NCBI GenBank assembly: GCA_051000755.1
Contig: JBPCNZ010000118.1
Location: 1-38,704, forward strand
DNA length: 38,704 nucleotides
Reading direction: 5' to 3'
Origin: JALZAH01 sp051000755
GTDB lineage: Bacteria; Actinomycetota; Acidimicrobiia; Acidimicrobiales; Palsa-688
Notes under the pieces: generated by a model
What the model saw: only the letters and a program-made list of their open reading frames with translations
Database searches by the model: none
What the model was told of the DNA's origin: nothing
Position numbers and translations under genes: made by a program
Shown: in pieces, positions 8,329 to 15,890 of the stretch
Layout: every line of letters starts with the position of its first letter
Position numbering within the stretch: the stretch's first letter is position 1

Positions 8329-8508
8329 TTACCGGGCCGGAACGTTCTCCCGAGTCCAGGTGCCCGCCGGCCGGCTCGCCGGATCTGCCGAGTCGCGCCG
8401 GCCGGCAGGAGCCAACGCCAGGAGCAGCGCCGTGGTGATGATGGCGATGGCCACGTGCTCGATCATCAACCGGGCCCGTTCACGCGTGAGGGGATTGTTG
8501 ACGTTCAT
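8329..8508 (-). CDS. small single-span membrane protein (59 aa), unrecognised
   Basis: This short frame runs leftward from ATG 8508 to a TAA. The predicted protein has a charged N terminus (PLTRERARLMIEH), one hydrophobic helix (VAIAIITTALLLALAP, about 19-34) and a polar, proline-rich tail, which would give one membrane span. It occupies most of the 282-bp gap between the histidine kinase and the glycosidase-domain gene, convergent to the former (5 bp between stops) and divergent from the latter. Codon third positions are GC-rich like those of its neighbours. The ribosome binding site is weak. I recognise no family. Confidence 0.4.
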   Translation of the reverse strand: MNVNNPLTRERARLMIEHVAIAIITTALLLALAPAGRRDSADPASRPAGTWTRENVPAR

Positions 8509-8605
8509 CGTTCTATGCTGCCCGGGCGCCCTGAAGGAGCCTTGAGGCTTCCCGTTGTGACGGTAAACGTTCGTCCAACCTTCGGGGCGCAGATGTCACC
8601 AAGAT

Positions 8606-9952
8606 GTGAGCACCGTTCGCTCCTTTACCGAAGCTTTGCCGGGACCGACTCAAGCAGGGTGGGCACCGACCCCAGACTGCAGGATCGTGACCGAAACCGC
8701 CTCCGACACCGTCGCCCGGCCCGGGCCGTCATTCGGGAACGAATCGCTCGGAGAGGACCGCCGACTGCGCCGCTTCCGGCGCCGACGAGATCAGCGGCTC
8801 CGGCGGTGGCGCCGCGTCGTCCTGGCTGTGGGGCTGATCCTGGTCCTGCTCGTCAGCACCGCCCTCATAGGGGCGGCCACCACCCCCGGCAACGAGTCCT
8901 ACAGCGCCAAGCTGGCCGACTGGCTCCGGGCTCACCACGCCAGCGCCCTGGTCACCCCGATCGAGTCCTGGTACTACCAGTCCCAGGCCCCCACCAAGGG
9001 TGGCCGACCCCGAGCCCTCAATCCGCTCCCGCCGGCCGACCCGAAGCCCGGGCGCCCCTCCTCCGGTCCCATCATCGGCCCGATGCCCGCAGCCGCCGCG
9101 CCCCACCTGGCGCCTCCGGTCAACGTCCCCCTCGTCGTATCCCCGGCCCTCCCATCGGAAGGCCAGTGGCAGGCGGTAGGCCCCCTCGTCCACGGCCTAC
9201 CAGGCATGTACGAGGCCCAGTTCCGGGCCGACTCCACCTACACCAGCCAGATCACCAGCGCGGTGTGGATCGATCCCAAAGCTCTGTCGCTGTCACTCGT
9301 CCCCGGCACCCAGGAACCTGGTGGCACCTGGAGTGAACCGCCCTACCTGGACGGAGCGGCGGAAGCGGCCGTGGTGGCCGCCTTCAACGGTGGGTTCCGG
9401 TTCTCCGACGCCCACGGCGGCTTCTATCTCGACGGCCGCCAGGCCGTCCCGTTGCGCGACGGTGCCGCCTCCCTGGTCATCTCGGCCAATGGCGGTGTCT
9501 CCATGGGCGCCTGGGGCAGTGAGGTATCGATGACCCCCGACGTCAAGGCCGTCCTACAGAACCTGGTCCCGATCGTCGACAACGCCAAGACGGCTCCGTC
9601 GGCCACCTACCAGGACGCCAGCATCTGGGGCACCACCGTCGGGTCCGCCACCGTTGTCCCCCGCTCTGGTCTGGGAGTGACGGCGAGCGGGGCACTGGTC
9701 TATGTGGCCGGCCCGGCGCTCACCGCCCTGACGTTGGCCGAGTCGCTGCAACGGGCCGGTGCGGTTCGGGCCATGGCTCTCGACCTCAACCCCGAATGGG
9801 TCACGTTCAACTTCTTCGACCACACCGACGCCAGCGCCGTGCCCAGCGCCACCAAGCTCTATCCGTCGATGCGTCGCCCCGCCGACCGCTACCTGGCCCC
9901 GACGCGCGAATCCCGGGACTTCCTGGCGGTCTCCGTACCGCCTTCGAACTGA
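8606..9952 (+). CDS. membrane-anchored phosphodiester glycosidase (NAGPA) domain protein
   Basis: A 448-residue protein with an arginine-rich cytoplasmic N terminus (RRLRRFRRRRDQRLRRWRR), one membrane helix about residues 72-92, a proline-rich linker (about 130-180) and a C-terminal domain typical of the phosphodiester glycosidase family (NAGPA, PF09992). Supporting segments are AAVVAAFNGGFRF, GGFYLDGRQAVPLRDG, SLVISANGG and AMALDLNPEWVTFNFF. Characterised relatives remove GlcNAc from phosphodiester-linked mannose; bacterial members are often wall or polysaccharide associated. The catalytic part should lie outside the membrane. The start is uncertain: GTG 8606 gives the longest form, while GTG 8687 with an AGGA nearby is also possible. 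Confidence 0.8.
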   Translation: MSTVRSFTEALPGPTQAGWAPTPDCRIVTETASDTVARPGPSFGNESLGEDRRLRRFRRRRDQRLRRWRRVVLAVGLILVLLVSTALIGAATTPGNESYSAKLADWLRAHHASALVTPIESWYYQSQAPTKGGRPRALNPLPPADPKPGRPSSGPIIGPMPAAAAPHLAPPVNVPLVVSPALPSEGQWQAVGPLVHGLPGMYEAQFRADSTYTSQITSAVWIDPKALSLSLVPGTQEPGGTWSEPPYLDGAAEAAVVAAFNGGFRFSDAHGGFYLDGRQAVPLRDGAASLVISANGGVSMGAWGSEVSMTPDVKAVLQNLVPIVDNAKTAPSATYQDASIWGTTVGSATVVPRSGLGVTASGALVYVAGPALTALTLAESLQRAGAVRAMALDLNPEWVTFNFFDHTDASAVPSATKLYPSMRRPADRYLAPTRESRDFLAVSVPPSN

Positions 9953-10136
9953 CCAGCGGTGCCCCCACCCTGAGCGTCCGCTGCGATTGTGGAACCAAGC
10001 TTTCCCGAACCCTTACCGCCCGTGCCGGGATCCTCTCAGGTTCATCGCCGAACATGATGGGGTGATCCCCACCAGGCCCGATGCTCGGGCCGCCGGCTCC
10101 TCCCCCCAGCCGTTCCCGGCTCCTCCCGTCTCCCCG

Positions 10137-11489
10137 ATGAGGGCCGCACCCGGTCTCGGGGGCTCGGCTGCCGCCCTGCGGGTGGTTCTCCTCGTCGGGG
10201 GGCTGGCCGTCGCCGGGCTGTGGTGGGCCGACACGGCAAGTGCGTCGATCCACGGCCTGGGGCCGTGGGTGACCTCGGCCGGCCGCGTCACCGGGCTGTT
10301 CGCCGGGTACCTCGTGCTCGTCGAGGTGCTGCTGTTGTGCCGCCTGGGCTGGTTCGAGCGGGCCGTCGGTCTCGAGCGGCTGGCCTCGTGGCATCGGGCG
10401 CTCGGCACCAACGTCGTGATCCTGATCATGGCCCATGTCCTGCTCACCGTGTGGGGTTACGGCCTCACTGCCCACCACGCCGTGATCGGTGAGCTGTGGA
10501 CGGTCACCACCACCTACCCCGACATGCTCAAGGCCACCGCTGGCACCCTGATCTTCCTCGCCGTCGCCGTGACCAGCGCCCGCTTCGCCCGGCAACGGCT
10601 CTCGTACGAAGCCTGGTACTGGGTGCACGTCACGACCTACGTGGCCATTGCCCTCACCTTCTTCCACCAGACCTCGACCGGCGCCGACTTCGTCGGTCAC
10701 CCGTTGAACAAGCTGCTCTGGACCGGCCTGTACCTGGCCGTCGCCGGTTGCGTGGTGGTCTGGCGGGTCGTGCTGCCGGTCCGGAAGTGGTTCGTGCACC
10801 GCATGACTGTCGAGCGGGTCGTCCCCGAGGCCGACGGCATGGTGTCGGTGTGGATCCACGGGGCCCACCTGGACCAGCTCGGGGCCCGAGCCGGCCAGTT
10901 CTTCCTGTGGCGCTTCCTCACCCCTGGCCACGTCTGGTCCGCCCACCCCTACTCGGTGTCGGCCGTTCCCACCCGCGACCGGTTGCGCATCACGGTCCGG
11001 GCCGTCGGCGGGCACTCTGCGGCCCTGGCCCACCTCCGCCATGGCACGCCGGTGCTGGCCGAGGGCCCTTTCGGCACGTTCACCGAGCAACGCCGCACCC
11101 GTCGCGCCGTCCTGCTCATCGCCGGGGGATCCGGCATCAGCCCCATCCGGGCCCTGGCCGAGGCCTTCACCGCCACCCGGCCCGGGGCCGCCGGCGAGGT
11201 CGTCCTCATCTACCGCGTCAGCCACGAGTCGAACCTGGCGTTGCGTCACGAGCTCGACCGGCTGGCCGACCGGCGGGGCCTGACCGTGCTCTATCTGGTC
11301 GGCAGCCGATTCGAGCTCGGTTACGACCCGCTCGGCGCTCGCCGTCTGGGCCAGCTCGTTCCCGACGTCCGCCGCCGAGACGTGTTCGTGTGCGGTCCCG
11401 AGGGCATGGCCGTCAACACCATCGACACCCTCCGCCACCTGGGCGTTCCGGCTCGGCAGATCCACACCGAGGAGTTCGTGCTCCGATGA
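10137..11489 (+). CDS. ferric-reductase-like transmembrane / ferredoxin-NADP reductase fusion
   Basis: About 450 residues. The N-terminal half has six predicted helices with paired histidines (WHRALG, IMAHVLL, WVHVTTYVAIALTFFHQ) as in the haem-binding ferric reductase/NOX/MsrQ domain. The C-terminal half is an FNR-type module: FAD motif HPYSVSAVP, NAD(P) motif GGSGISPIRAL, and terminal CGPEGM. It should take electrons from cytoplasmic NAD(P)H through FAD and haem to the outer face. It overlaps the FMN-binding gene by four bases (ATGA), and the next gene is apbE, so its acceptor is probably that covalently flavinylated partner. The start is uncertain; GTG 10062 in the same frame would add 25 proline-rich residues. 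Confidence 0.88.
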   Translation: MRAAPGLGGSAAALRVVLLVGGLAVAGLWWADTASASIHGLGPWVTSAGRVTGLFAGYLVLVEVLLLCRLGWFERAVGLERLASWHRALGTNVVILIMAHVLLTVWGYGLTAHHAVIGELWTVTTTYPDMLKATAGTLIFLAVAVTSARFARQRLSYEAWYWVHVTTYVAIALTFFHQTSTGADFVGHPLNKLLWTGLYLAVAGCVVVWRVVLPVRKWFVHRMTVERVVPEADGMVSVWIHGAHLDQLGARAGQFFLWRFLTPGHVWSAHPYSVSAVPTRDRLRITVRAVGGHSAALAHLRHGTPVLAEGPFGTFTEQRRTRRAVLLIAGGSGISPIRALAEAFTATRPGAAGEVVLIYRVSHESNLALRHELDRLADRRGLTVLYLVGSRFELGYDPLGARRLGQLVPDVRRRDVFVCGPEGMAVNTIDTLRHLGVPARQIHTEEFVLR

Positions 11490-12016
11490 GCTACCACACC
11501 AGGCAACGGAAGAGGCGGGCCGCGGGGCTGGTCGGCCTGCTCGGCGCAGCCGGTTTGCTGGTCACCGCCAAGCAGCTCGCCGGCCCGTCCTCGTCCTCGC
11601 ACCAGCTGGCCCTGACCTCGGCCCCGCCGCCGTCATCGACGTCGGTGCCGGCGACCCCCACCACGGCGACCCCCGCCCCGGCGATCTCGGCGCCGGGCTC
11701 CACCACCGCTCCTGCCACCACTGCGACGACGGTCGGGGGAGTCCGCCAGATCGTCGGCAGTCCCGAGGACAACCCGTACGGCACCATCCAGGTCCGGGTG
11801 ACGGTCAGCGGCGGCAAGGTCACGGACGTGTCCACCCTGCAATCACCCAACGACCGGGGCCGCTCCGTTGAGATCGCCCGGGAGGCCCTGCCCGTTCTCC
11901 GCCAAGAGGTGCTCAAGGCCCAGAGCGCACAGATCGACGTGGTGTCGGGCGCCTCCTACGACTCGCAGGGCTACGCTCAATCGGTGCAGTCGGCCCTGGA
12001 CAAGGCCCGGGCGTGA
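11486..12016 (+). CDS. exported FMN-binding domain protein (covalent flavinylation substrate)
   Basis: A 176-residue protein: a basic N terminus, one hydrophobic segment (AAGLVGLLGAAGLLVTA, about 11-27) serving as uncleaved anchor or signal, a long Ser/Thr/Pro/Ala linker (about 33-82) and an FMN_bind domain (about 85-175). The domain ends in VVSGASYDSQGYAQSVQSAL, which matches the flavinylation motif SGA(T/S) of NqrC/RnfG-type proteins; the Ser after SGA is the expected FMN attachment site. It lies between a transmembrane reductase and ApbE with four-base overlaps on both sides, so the three genes form one translational unit. Likely role: extracytoplasmic flavin electron carrier. Confidence 0.88.
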   Translation: MSYHTRQRKRRAAGLVGLLGAAGLLVTAKQLAGPSSSSHQLALTSAPPPSSTSVPATPTTATPAPAISAPGSTTAPATTATTVGGVRQIVGSPEDNPYGTIQVRVTVSGGKVTDVSTLQSPNDRGRSVEIAREALPVLRQEVLKAQSAQIDVVSGASYDSQGYAQSVQSALDKARA

Positions 12017-12822
12017 ACAGCCCGACCGGTCTGTGCCATGTCGAGGCGGTCATGGGCACCCAGGTCACCATCGACGTGCGCGACCGTGAGCTCCCTGCCG
12101 GTCATCACGCGGCGGTGGTCGACGCCGTGCAGTGGTTGCACTGGGTGGACCGTACCTTCAGCCTCTACCGGGCCGATTCCGCCCTCAGCCGCCTGGCCCG
12201 CAAGGAGATCGGCGTGGCCGACTGCCCGTCGGCGGTGGGCGAGGTCCTGGCGTTGGCCGGGGAGTGCCGAGACCTCACCGGCGGGGCGTTCGATCCCCGG
12301 TGGCCCGGTGATGGCACCGTCGATCCCACGGGACTGGTCAAGGGCTGGGCGGCCCAGGCGGCCAGTGCCATCCTCACTGCCCACGGCTCACTCCATCACA
12401 GCGTCAATGCCGCCGGCGATCTCTGGGTGCAGGGCCAGGCCCGCCCTGACCAGCGCTGGGCAGTGGGCGTCGCCCACCCCCTCCGGCCCGGCCACCTCGT
12501 CGCCGTCATCGACGGGGAGTCCCTGGCCGTGGCTACCTCCGGTGGGGCCGAGCGGGGTGACCATGTCATCGACCCCCGCACCGGCAGGCCCGCCACCGCC
12601 TTGGCGTCGGTGACCGTCACCGGCCCCGATCTGGCCCGGGCCGACGCGTTTGCCACCGCCGGCGTGGCCCTAGGCGACGATGCCGTCGGGCTGCTCGAAT
12701 CCCTTGACCACGACGGGTGGACCTCGCTGGTCGTCTTCGCTGACGGGCGGCTGTGGTCCTCGGCCCACTTCGAGGGCCGCGTGGCGGCCGACGGCCTGGT
12801 GCCCGAGGGCGCCCGGGCCTGA
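12013..12822 (+). CDS. apbE: FAD:protein FMN transferase ApbE
   Basis: A 269-residue ApbE-family protein that moves FMN from FAD onto a Thr or Ser of target domains. Visible motifs are the N-terminal MGTQVTI, DPTGLVKGWAAQ, the NAAGDLWVQG loop, the SGGAERGDHVIDPRTGRP block and the metal-binding ADAFATAGVALG. It starts at GTG in a GTGA overlap with the FMN-binding gene, whose product is the obvious substrate. It is shorter than proteobacterial ApbE and has no clear lipoprotein signal; actinobacterial forms are often cytoplasmic or exported by other means, so its location is unclear. Confidence 0.93.
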   Translation: MNSPTGLCHVEAVMGTQVTIDVRDRELPAGHHAAVVDAVQWLHWVDRTFSLYRADSALSRLARKEIGVADCPSAVGEVLALAGECRDLTGGAFDPRWPGDGTVDPTGLVKGWAAQAASAILTAHGSLHHSVNAAGDLWVQGQARPDQRWAVGVAHPLRPGHLVAVIDGESLAVATSGGAERGDHVIDPRTGRPATALASVTVTGPDLARADAFATAGVALGDDAVGLLESLDHDGWTSLVVFADGRLWSSAHFEGRVAADGLVPEGARA

Positions 12823-12877
12823 CCCGGCCGGCCCCACCCGCCCCCACCCGGCCCCGCCCCGACGCAGGCCGGCGAGC

Positions 12878-13135
12878 TCACAGATCCGGCGGTGTCGACT
12901 CCAGGGTGCGCAGGATGGCGGCGGCCAGGCCGGCGGCCGATGCCCGGTCGAGCTCGACCGCGACCCGCGCCGCAGGTCCGGCGGCCGGGTCGAGGAAGTC
13001 GATGTTCAAGGTGTGCTCGGCGGGGGCGTGGACGGGGTGGTCGTAGTACACCGACGCCTTGTGCAGCGCGAACCAGCCCTTGGCTCCTTTGCCGCTGCCG
13101 CTCACCTCGACGCTCTCCGTTCGGTAGGTGCACAT
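12878..13135 (-). CDS. DUF6295 family protein
   Basis: An 85-residue protein beginning MCTYRTESVEVSGSGKG, followed by YYDHPVHAPAEHTLNIDF and a C-terminal helix. This pattern is one I recognise from the actinobacterial DUF6295 family; the function is unknown. The HAPAEH histidines and Cys2 could bind metal, but that is a guess. It starts three bases after the stop of the dienelactone hydrolase gene and is very probably co-transcribed with it. It converges on apbE over a short C-rich gap (12823-12877). Confidence 0.75.
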   Translation of the reverse strand: MCTYRTESVEVSGSGKGAKGWFALHKASVYYDHPVHAPAEHTLNIDFLDPAAGPAARVAVELDRASAAGLAAAILRTLESTPPDL

Positions 13136-13138
13136 GGC

Positions 13139-13888
13139 TCAGCCGCTCAGGTTCTGGCCGAAGAAGTCCCAGATGCGGCCCCAGCCGTCCATCGCCGCCT
13201 CGGGCCGGTAGCTGGGCCGGTCGACGGCGAAGAAAGCATGGCCGGCATCGTCGTAGCGGTGGAACTCATAGGCCTTGCCGTGTTCCTTCAGGGCCGCCTC
13301 GAGCTCGTCGACATGGTCGGGCGTGGGGTACTTGTCCTCATTGCCGAACAGCCCGAGCAGAGGACAGCTGAGCTGCGGCGTCATTCCCACGATCGGTGTG
13401 ACCTGCAGCGGGAATCCCTCGGGCGGAGTCCCGGTCACGAACGCCCCGTAACAGTCGACGGCGGCGTCGAGCGGGAGGGAACAGGCGGCCAGGAACGATT
13501 GGCGACCCCCGGAGCAGTAGCCGATCACGCCGACCCTGCCGTTGGTGGTGGCCAGCGAGCGCAGGTAGTCGACCGCTCCCGACACGTCGCCGACGAGACG
13601 TTCGTCGGGTACCCCCCCGGCGGCCCGCACGGTCGCGGCAGCGTCGTCGGGGTCCGCCCCCGGTGCCTCCCGCCAGTACAGGTTGGGACACACGGCGGCG
13701 TAACCGTGGTCGGCGAAGGTGCGAACGATCTCCTTGGTCTCGGCGTCATAGCCGGGCATGTGGTGAATGACCACGACGGATCCATGAGGCCCGGGTCCGA
13801 GGGGTCGAGCCAGGTAGGCCTCGATCTCGTCGCCGCCGTATCCTTGCACCCGGATCGATTCCGCCAGCATTGCATCGTATTCGGTCAT
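13139..13888 (-). CDS. dienelactone hydrolase family protein
   Basis: A 249-residue alpha/beta hydrolase of the DLH family. The nucleophile is C125 in GYCSGG, the acid D185 in FGNEDKYPT and the base H217 in DAGHAFF, the order and residues of the Cys-His-Asp triad of carboxymethylenebutenolidase. IHHMPGYDAETKEI supplies the oxyanion region. The physiological substrate is not given by context: no chlorocatechol genes are near. The start at 13888 has GAGGAGCGAAG upstream. It forms a two-gene operon with the DUF6295 gene. Confidence 0.87.
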   Translation of the reverse strand: MTEYDAMLAESIRVQGYGGDEIEAYLARPLGPGPHGSVVVIHHMPGYDAETKEIVRTFADHGYAAVCPNLYWREAPGADPDDAAATVRAAGGVPDERLVGDVSGAVDYLRSLATTNGRVGVIGYCSGGRQSFLAACSLPLDAAVDCYGAFVTGTPPEGFPLQVTPIVGMTPQLSCPLLGLFGNEDKYPTPDHVDELEAALKEHGKAYEFHRYDDAGHAFFAVDRPSYRPEAAMDGWGRIWDFFGQNLSG

Positions 13889-13966
13889 GCTTCTTCGCTC
13901 CTCATCTGTGGGCCGCGACGCAGCTTGTCGGCGCAGGAGCGACCCGTCAACTCAAGGCCGGGCGAT

Positions 13967-14689
13967 TCAGACGAGGGGCCAGGGGTAGGGGTGGTCGTTG
14001 CTCGGTCGGGGAAAACGGGGGCCGCGTAGCACCCGGGTGACTCGCTGGGCCAGAGCCTCGAGCTCGTCGTCGTGGAGCAGGGCGGCCAGCTCGGGCCCGG
14101 GGCCGGCGTCGTCGAGGCGGGTCAGGTCGGCGAGCAGCTCTGTTGCGATGGTGTCGTCGGCGAAATCCCAGATGACGGTGCGCAGCTTGGGGGTGGGATG
14201 GAAGCACAGCCCGTGGTCGATGCCCCAGATGTGATTGTTGGCATCAAGGAGGCAGTGCCCGCCTTTGCGGTCGGCGTTGTTGGCCACCAGATCGAACGCC
14301 GCCATGCGAGCCAGGGCCCGATGGTGGCGGTCCTCCTCGAGCAGGGTGAAGTAGTGCTCCTCGAACCTGGCGTCGACGAAGCGCTGCAAGGACCCGACGC
14401 CGAGAGGACCCTCGCGGCGCAGCACGGTATCGGGCACCAGATCCCAGCCCAGCTGGCGGGCCAGCTCGTAGGCCGCCACCTCCCGCCGGTACAGGCCGTC
14501 GGGGAAGTCCCACAGGGGTCGCTCGGTCCGTCCCGGCTTGTAGATGGCGGGGATGGTGTCGCCTTCGTCGCCCACGGTGGCGAGAAACGTCCCGTTCGAG
14601 CTCCAGGGCATGCGGCCCTGGATCTCGATCCGCCCTTTCAGCAGGACGTTCAGGGCGTTCGGGGTCGGTGCCCGTTCGTCCTGGGACAT
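13967..14689 (-). CDS. SCO1664 family protein (PI3/4-kinase-like fold)
   Basis: A 240-residue protein of the actinobacterial SCO1664 family, distantly related to phosphatidylinositol 3/4-kinase domains. Kinase-like features are visible: IYKPGRTERPLWDFP (Lys of the ATP site), LYRREVAAYELARQLGW, ARMAAFDLVANNADRKGGH (catalytic-loop-like, with Asp and Asn) and WGIDHGLCFH (DFG-like Asp). It overlaps the end of the DUF3090 gene by 40 bp, and is the third gene of the phosphatase/DUF3090/SCO1664 operon, an arrangement kept across many actinobacteria. Substrate and role are unknown. Confidence 0.85.
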   Translation of the reverse strand: MSQDERAPTPNALNVLLKGRIEIQGRMPWSSNGTFLATVGDEGDTIPAIYKPGRTERPLWDFPDGLYRREVAAYELARQLGWDLVPDTVLRREGPLGVGSLQRFVDARFEEHYFTLLEEDRHHRALARMAAFDLVANNADRKGGHCLLDANNHIWGIDHGLCFHPTPKLRTVIWDFADDTIATELLADLTRLDDAGPGPELAALLHDDELEALAQRVTRVLRGPRFPRPSNDHPYPWPLV

Positions 14690-15156
14690 GCGTGACCTGA
14701 GGGGTCCATAGGGTTGCCGCACAGCGGGCAGGACGGGCGTCCGGCCTCGAGAAGGGAGACGCTGCGTTGGGTGAGGGCTCCGGCCTGCGGCCGGCTGATC
14801 GACAGCCGGCCGATGGCGCCCTCCTCGTCGGTCTCGGCGACGGCCTCCTCGAAGAGCAACACGATGCGGTCGGCGTCGGTGTCGTAGGAGAGTTGGATGC
14901 CGCCGATGACCCAATCGGGCTCCACCGGCTCGGACAGGTCGACATCGGGTCCCGAGGGGATGGCGTCGGGGGTCGGCAGGTCGGCGAGCATCTCCGCCAG
15001 GAGCTGGCCGAACACGCCGACCTGCTGCTTTTCCAGCTTCAACGACACGATCCGGTCGTCCTGTTCGACCTGGAGGTAGAAGACCCGTTGACCGGGGACG
15101 CCGACGGTGCCGAGGGCCACCCTGGTGGGAGTGTCCATCTCGAAGGAGGTGCTCAC
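14650..15156 (-). CDS. DUF3090 family protein
   Basis: A 168-residue protein recognised by GQRVFYLQVEQDD, the acidic middle and a C-terminal zinc-ribbon-like knuckle (CPLCGNPMDPSGHACPRTNGH) with three cysteines and histidines. It occurs almost always beside a histidine phosphatase and a SCO1664 protein; the function is unknown. It starts at GTG in a GTGA overlap with the phosphatase gene, so the two are translationally coupled. A later ATG at 15138 is an alternative start. The last 40 bp overlap the SCO1664 gene in another frame. Confidence 0.86.
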   Translation of the reverse strand: MSTSFEMDTPTRVALGTVGVPGQRVFYLQVEQDDRIVSLKLEKQQVGVFGQLLAEMLADLPTPDAIPSGPDVDLSEPVEPDWVIGGIQLSYDTDADRIVLLFEEAVAETDEEGAIGRLSISRPQAGALTQRSVSLLEAGRPSCPLCGNPMDPSGHACPRTNGHRPRTP

Positions 15157-15890
15157 GACGGCCGGAGCTCGCTCAAGGTCCCCGTCGAGTTGACGGCGAG
15201 GACCGTGGGTCCGGTGGGGGCGTAGCTGATGGCGGTCACCGAGCAGGGGGACACGACGATGCGCTGGAACAGGTCGAGGTGGGTGCCCAGCGCATCAGCC
15301 ACGACGGCCTTGATCGGGTCAGCGTGAGAAACGACGATGACGGTCCCCCCACGGTGACGGGAGACGAGGGTGGCGACGGTGTCGACGATGCGCGCCTGCA
15401 TGGCGGTGAACGATTCGCCGCCGGGAAAGCGAAACCCGCTCGGATAGCGCTGCACCGCCGACCACTCCGGTTTGCGGGCCAGGTCTTTCAGCTCGGCGCC
15501 TGTCCATTCGCCGAAGTCACATTCGAGCAGGCCCCGGTTCACACTGACCCTTTGACCGAGGGCCTTGGCGATCGGGGCCGCCGTCTCCCGGGTCCGCTCC
15601 AGCGGGGATGCGTAGATGGCCGGCGCGTCCGCCGTGGTGGTAGCTGCCGAGGCTCGCCCCCGGGCACCGCTGCGGCGCCGGGGGCTGTGGGCGCCGGCCG
15701 TCGCCCATGCCTGGATGCGGGCGGCGACGGCGTTGGCCTGCTCCTTGCCGGACTCGGCCAGGTGCAGGCCCGGCGCCCGGCCCGGTAGAACCTTGCCCGT
15801 GGTCGGGGTGGTCCCGTGGCGGACGAGGAGGACGAGGGTGGGCGGGGGCGGCTTGGGCCGCCCTGGTCGGCTCGGGGAAGGTGTCGCCAT
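15153..15890 (-). CDS. MSMEG_4193-type histidine phosphatase / phosphomutase-like protein
   Basis: A 245-residue member of the histidine phosphatase superfamily. The RHG motif with H25 (LLVRHGTTP), the second Arg in SPLERTRETA, the Glu in LLECDFGEWTG and the second catalytic His in VVSHADPIKAV are all present. A low-complexity Arg/Ala/Thr insertion (about residues 56-75) precedes the SPLERT strand and is unusual. It is the first gene of the operon with DUF3090 and SCO1664. Its ATG (15890-15888) overlaps the ATG of the divergent uracil-DNA glycosylase gene, leaving no leader on at least one side. A mycobacterial homologue has been described as a phosphatase; the natural substrate is unknown to me. 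Confidence 0.87.
   Translation of the reverse strand: MATPSPSRPGRPKPPPPTLVLLVRHGTTPTTGKVLPGRAPGLHLAESGKEQANAVAARIQAWATAGAHSPRRRSGARGRASAATTTADAPAIYASPLERTRETAAPIAKALGQRVSVNRGLLECDFGEWTGAELKDLARKPEWSAVQRYPSGFRFPGGESFTAMQARIVDTVATLVSRHRGGTVIVVSHADPIKAVVADALGTHLDLFQRIVVSPCSVTAISYAPTGPTVLAVNSTGTLSELRPS

Noticed and set aside
8360..8545. 61-codon plus-strand frame between the kinase and the glycosidase-domain gene
   Set aside because: Opposite strand to the 59-residue frame with a clear membrane helix; its own product lacks a coherent helix or motif and has no binding site.
9807..11465. 552-codon open frame on the minus strand
   Set aside because: Antisense to the ferric-reductase fusion; no domain, extreme Gly/Asp/Glu/His bias.
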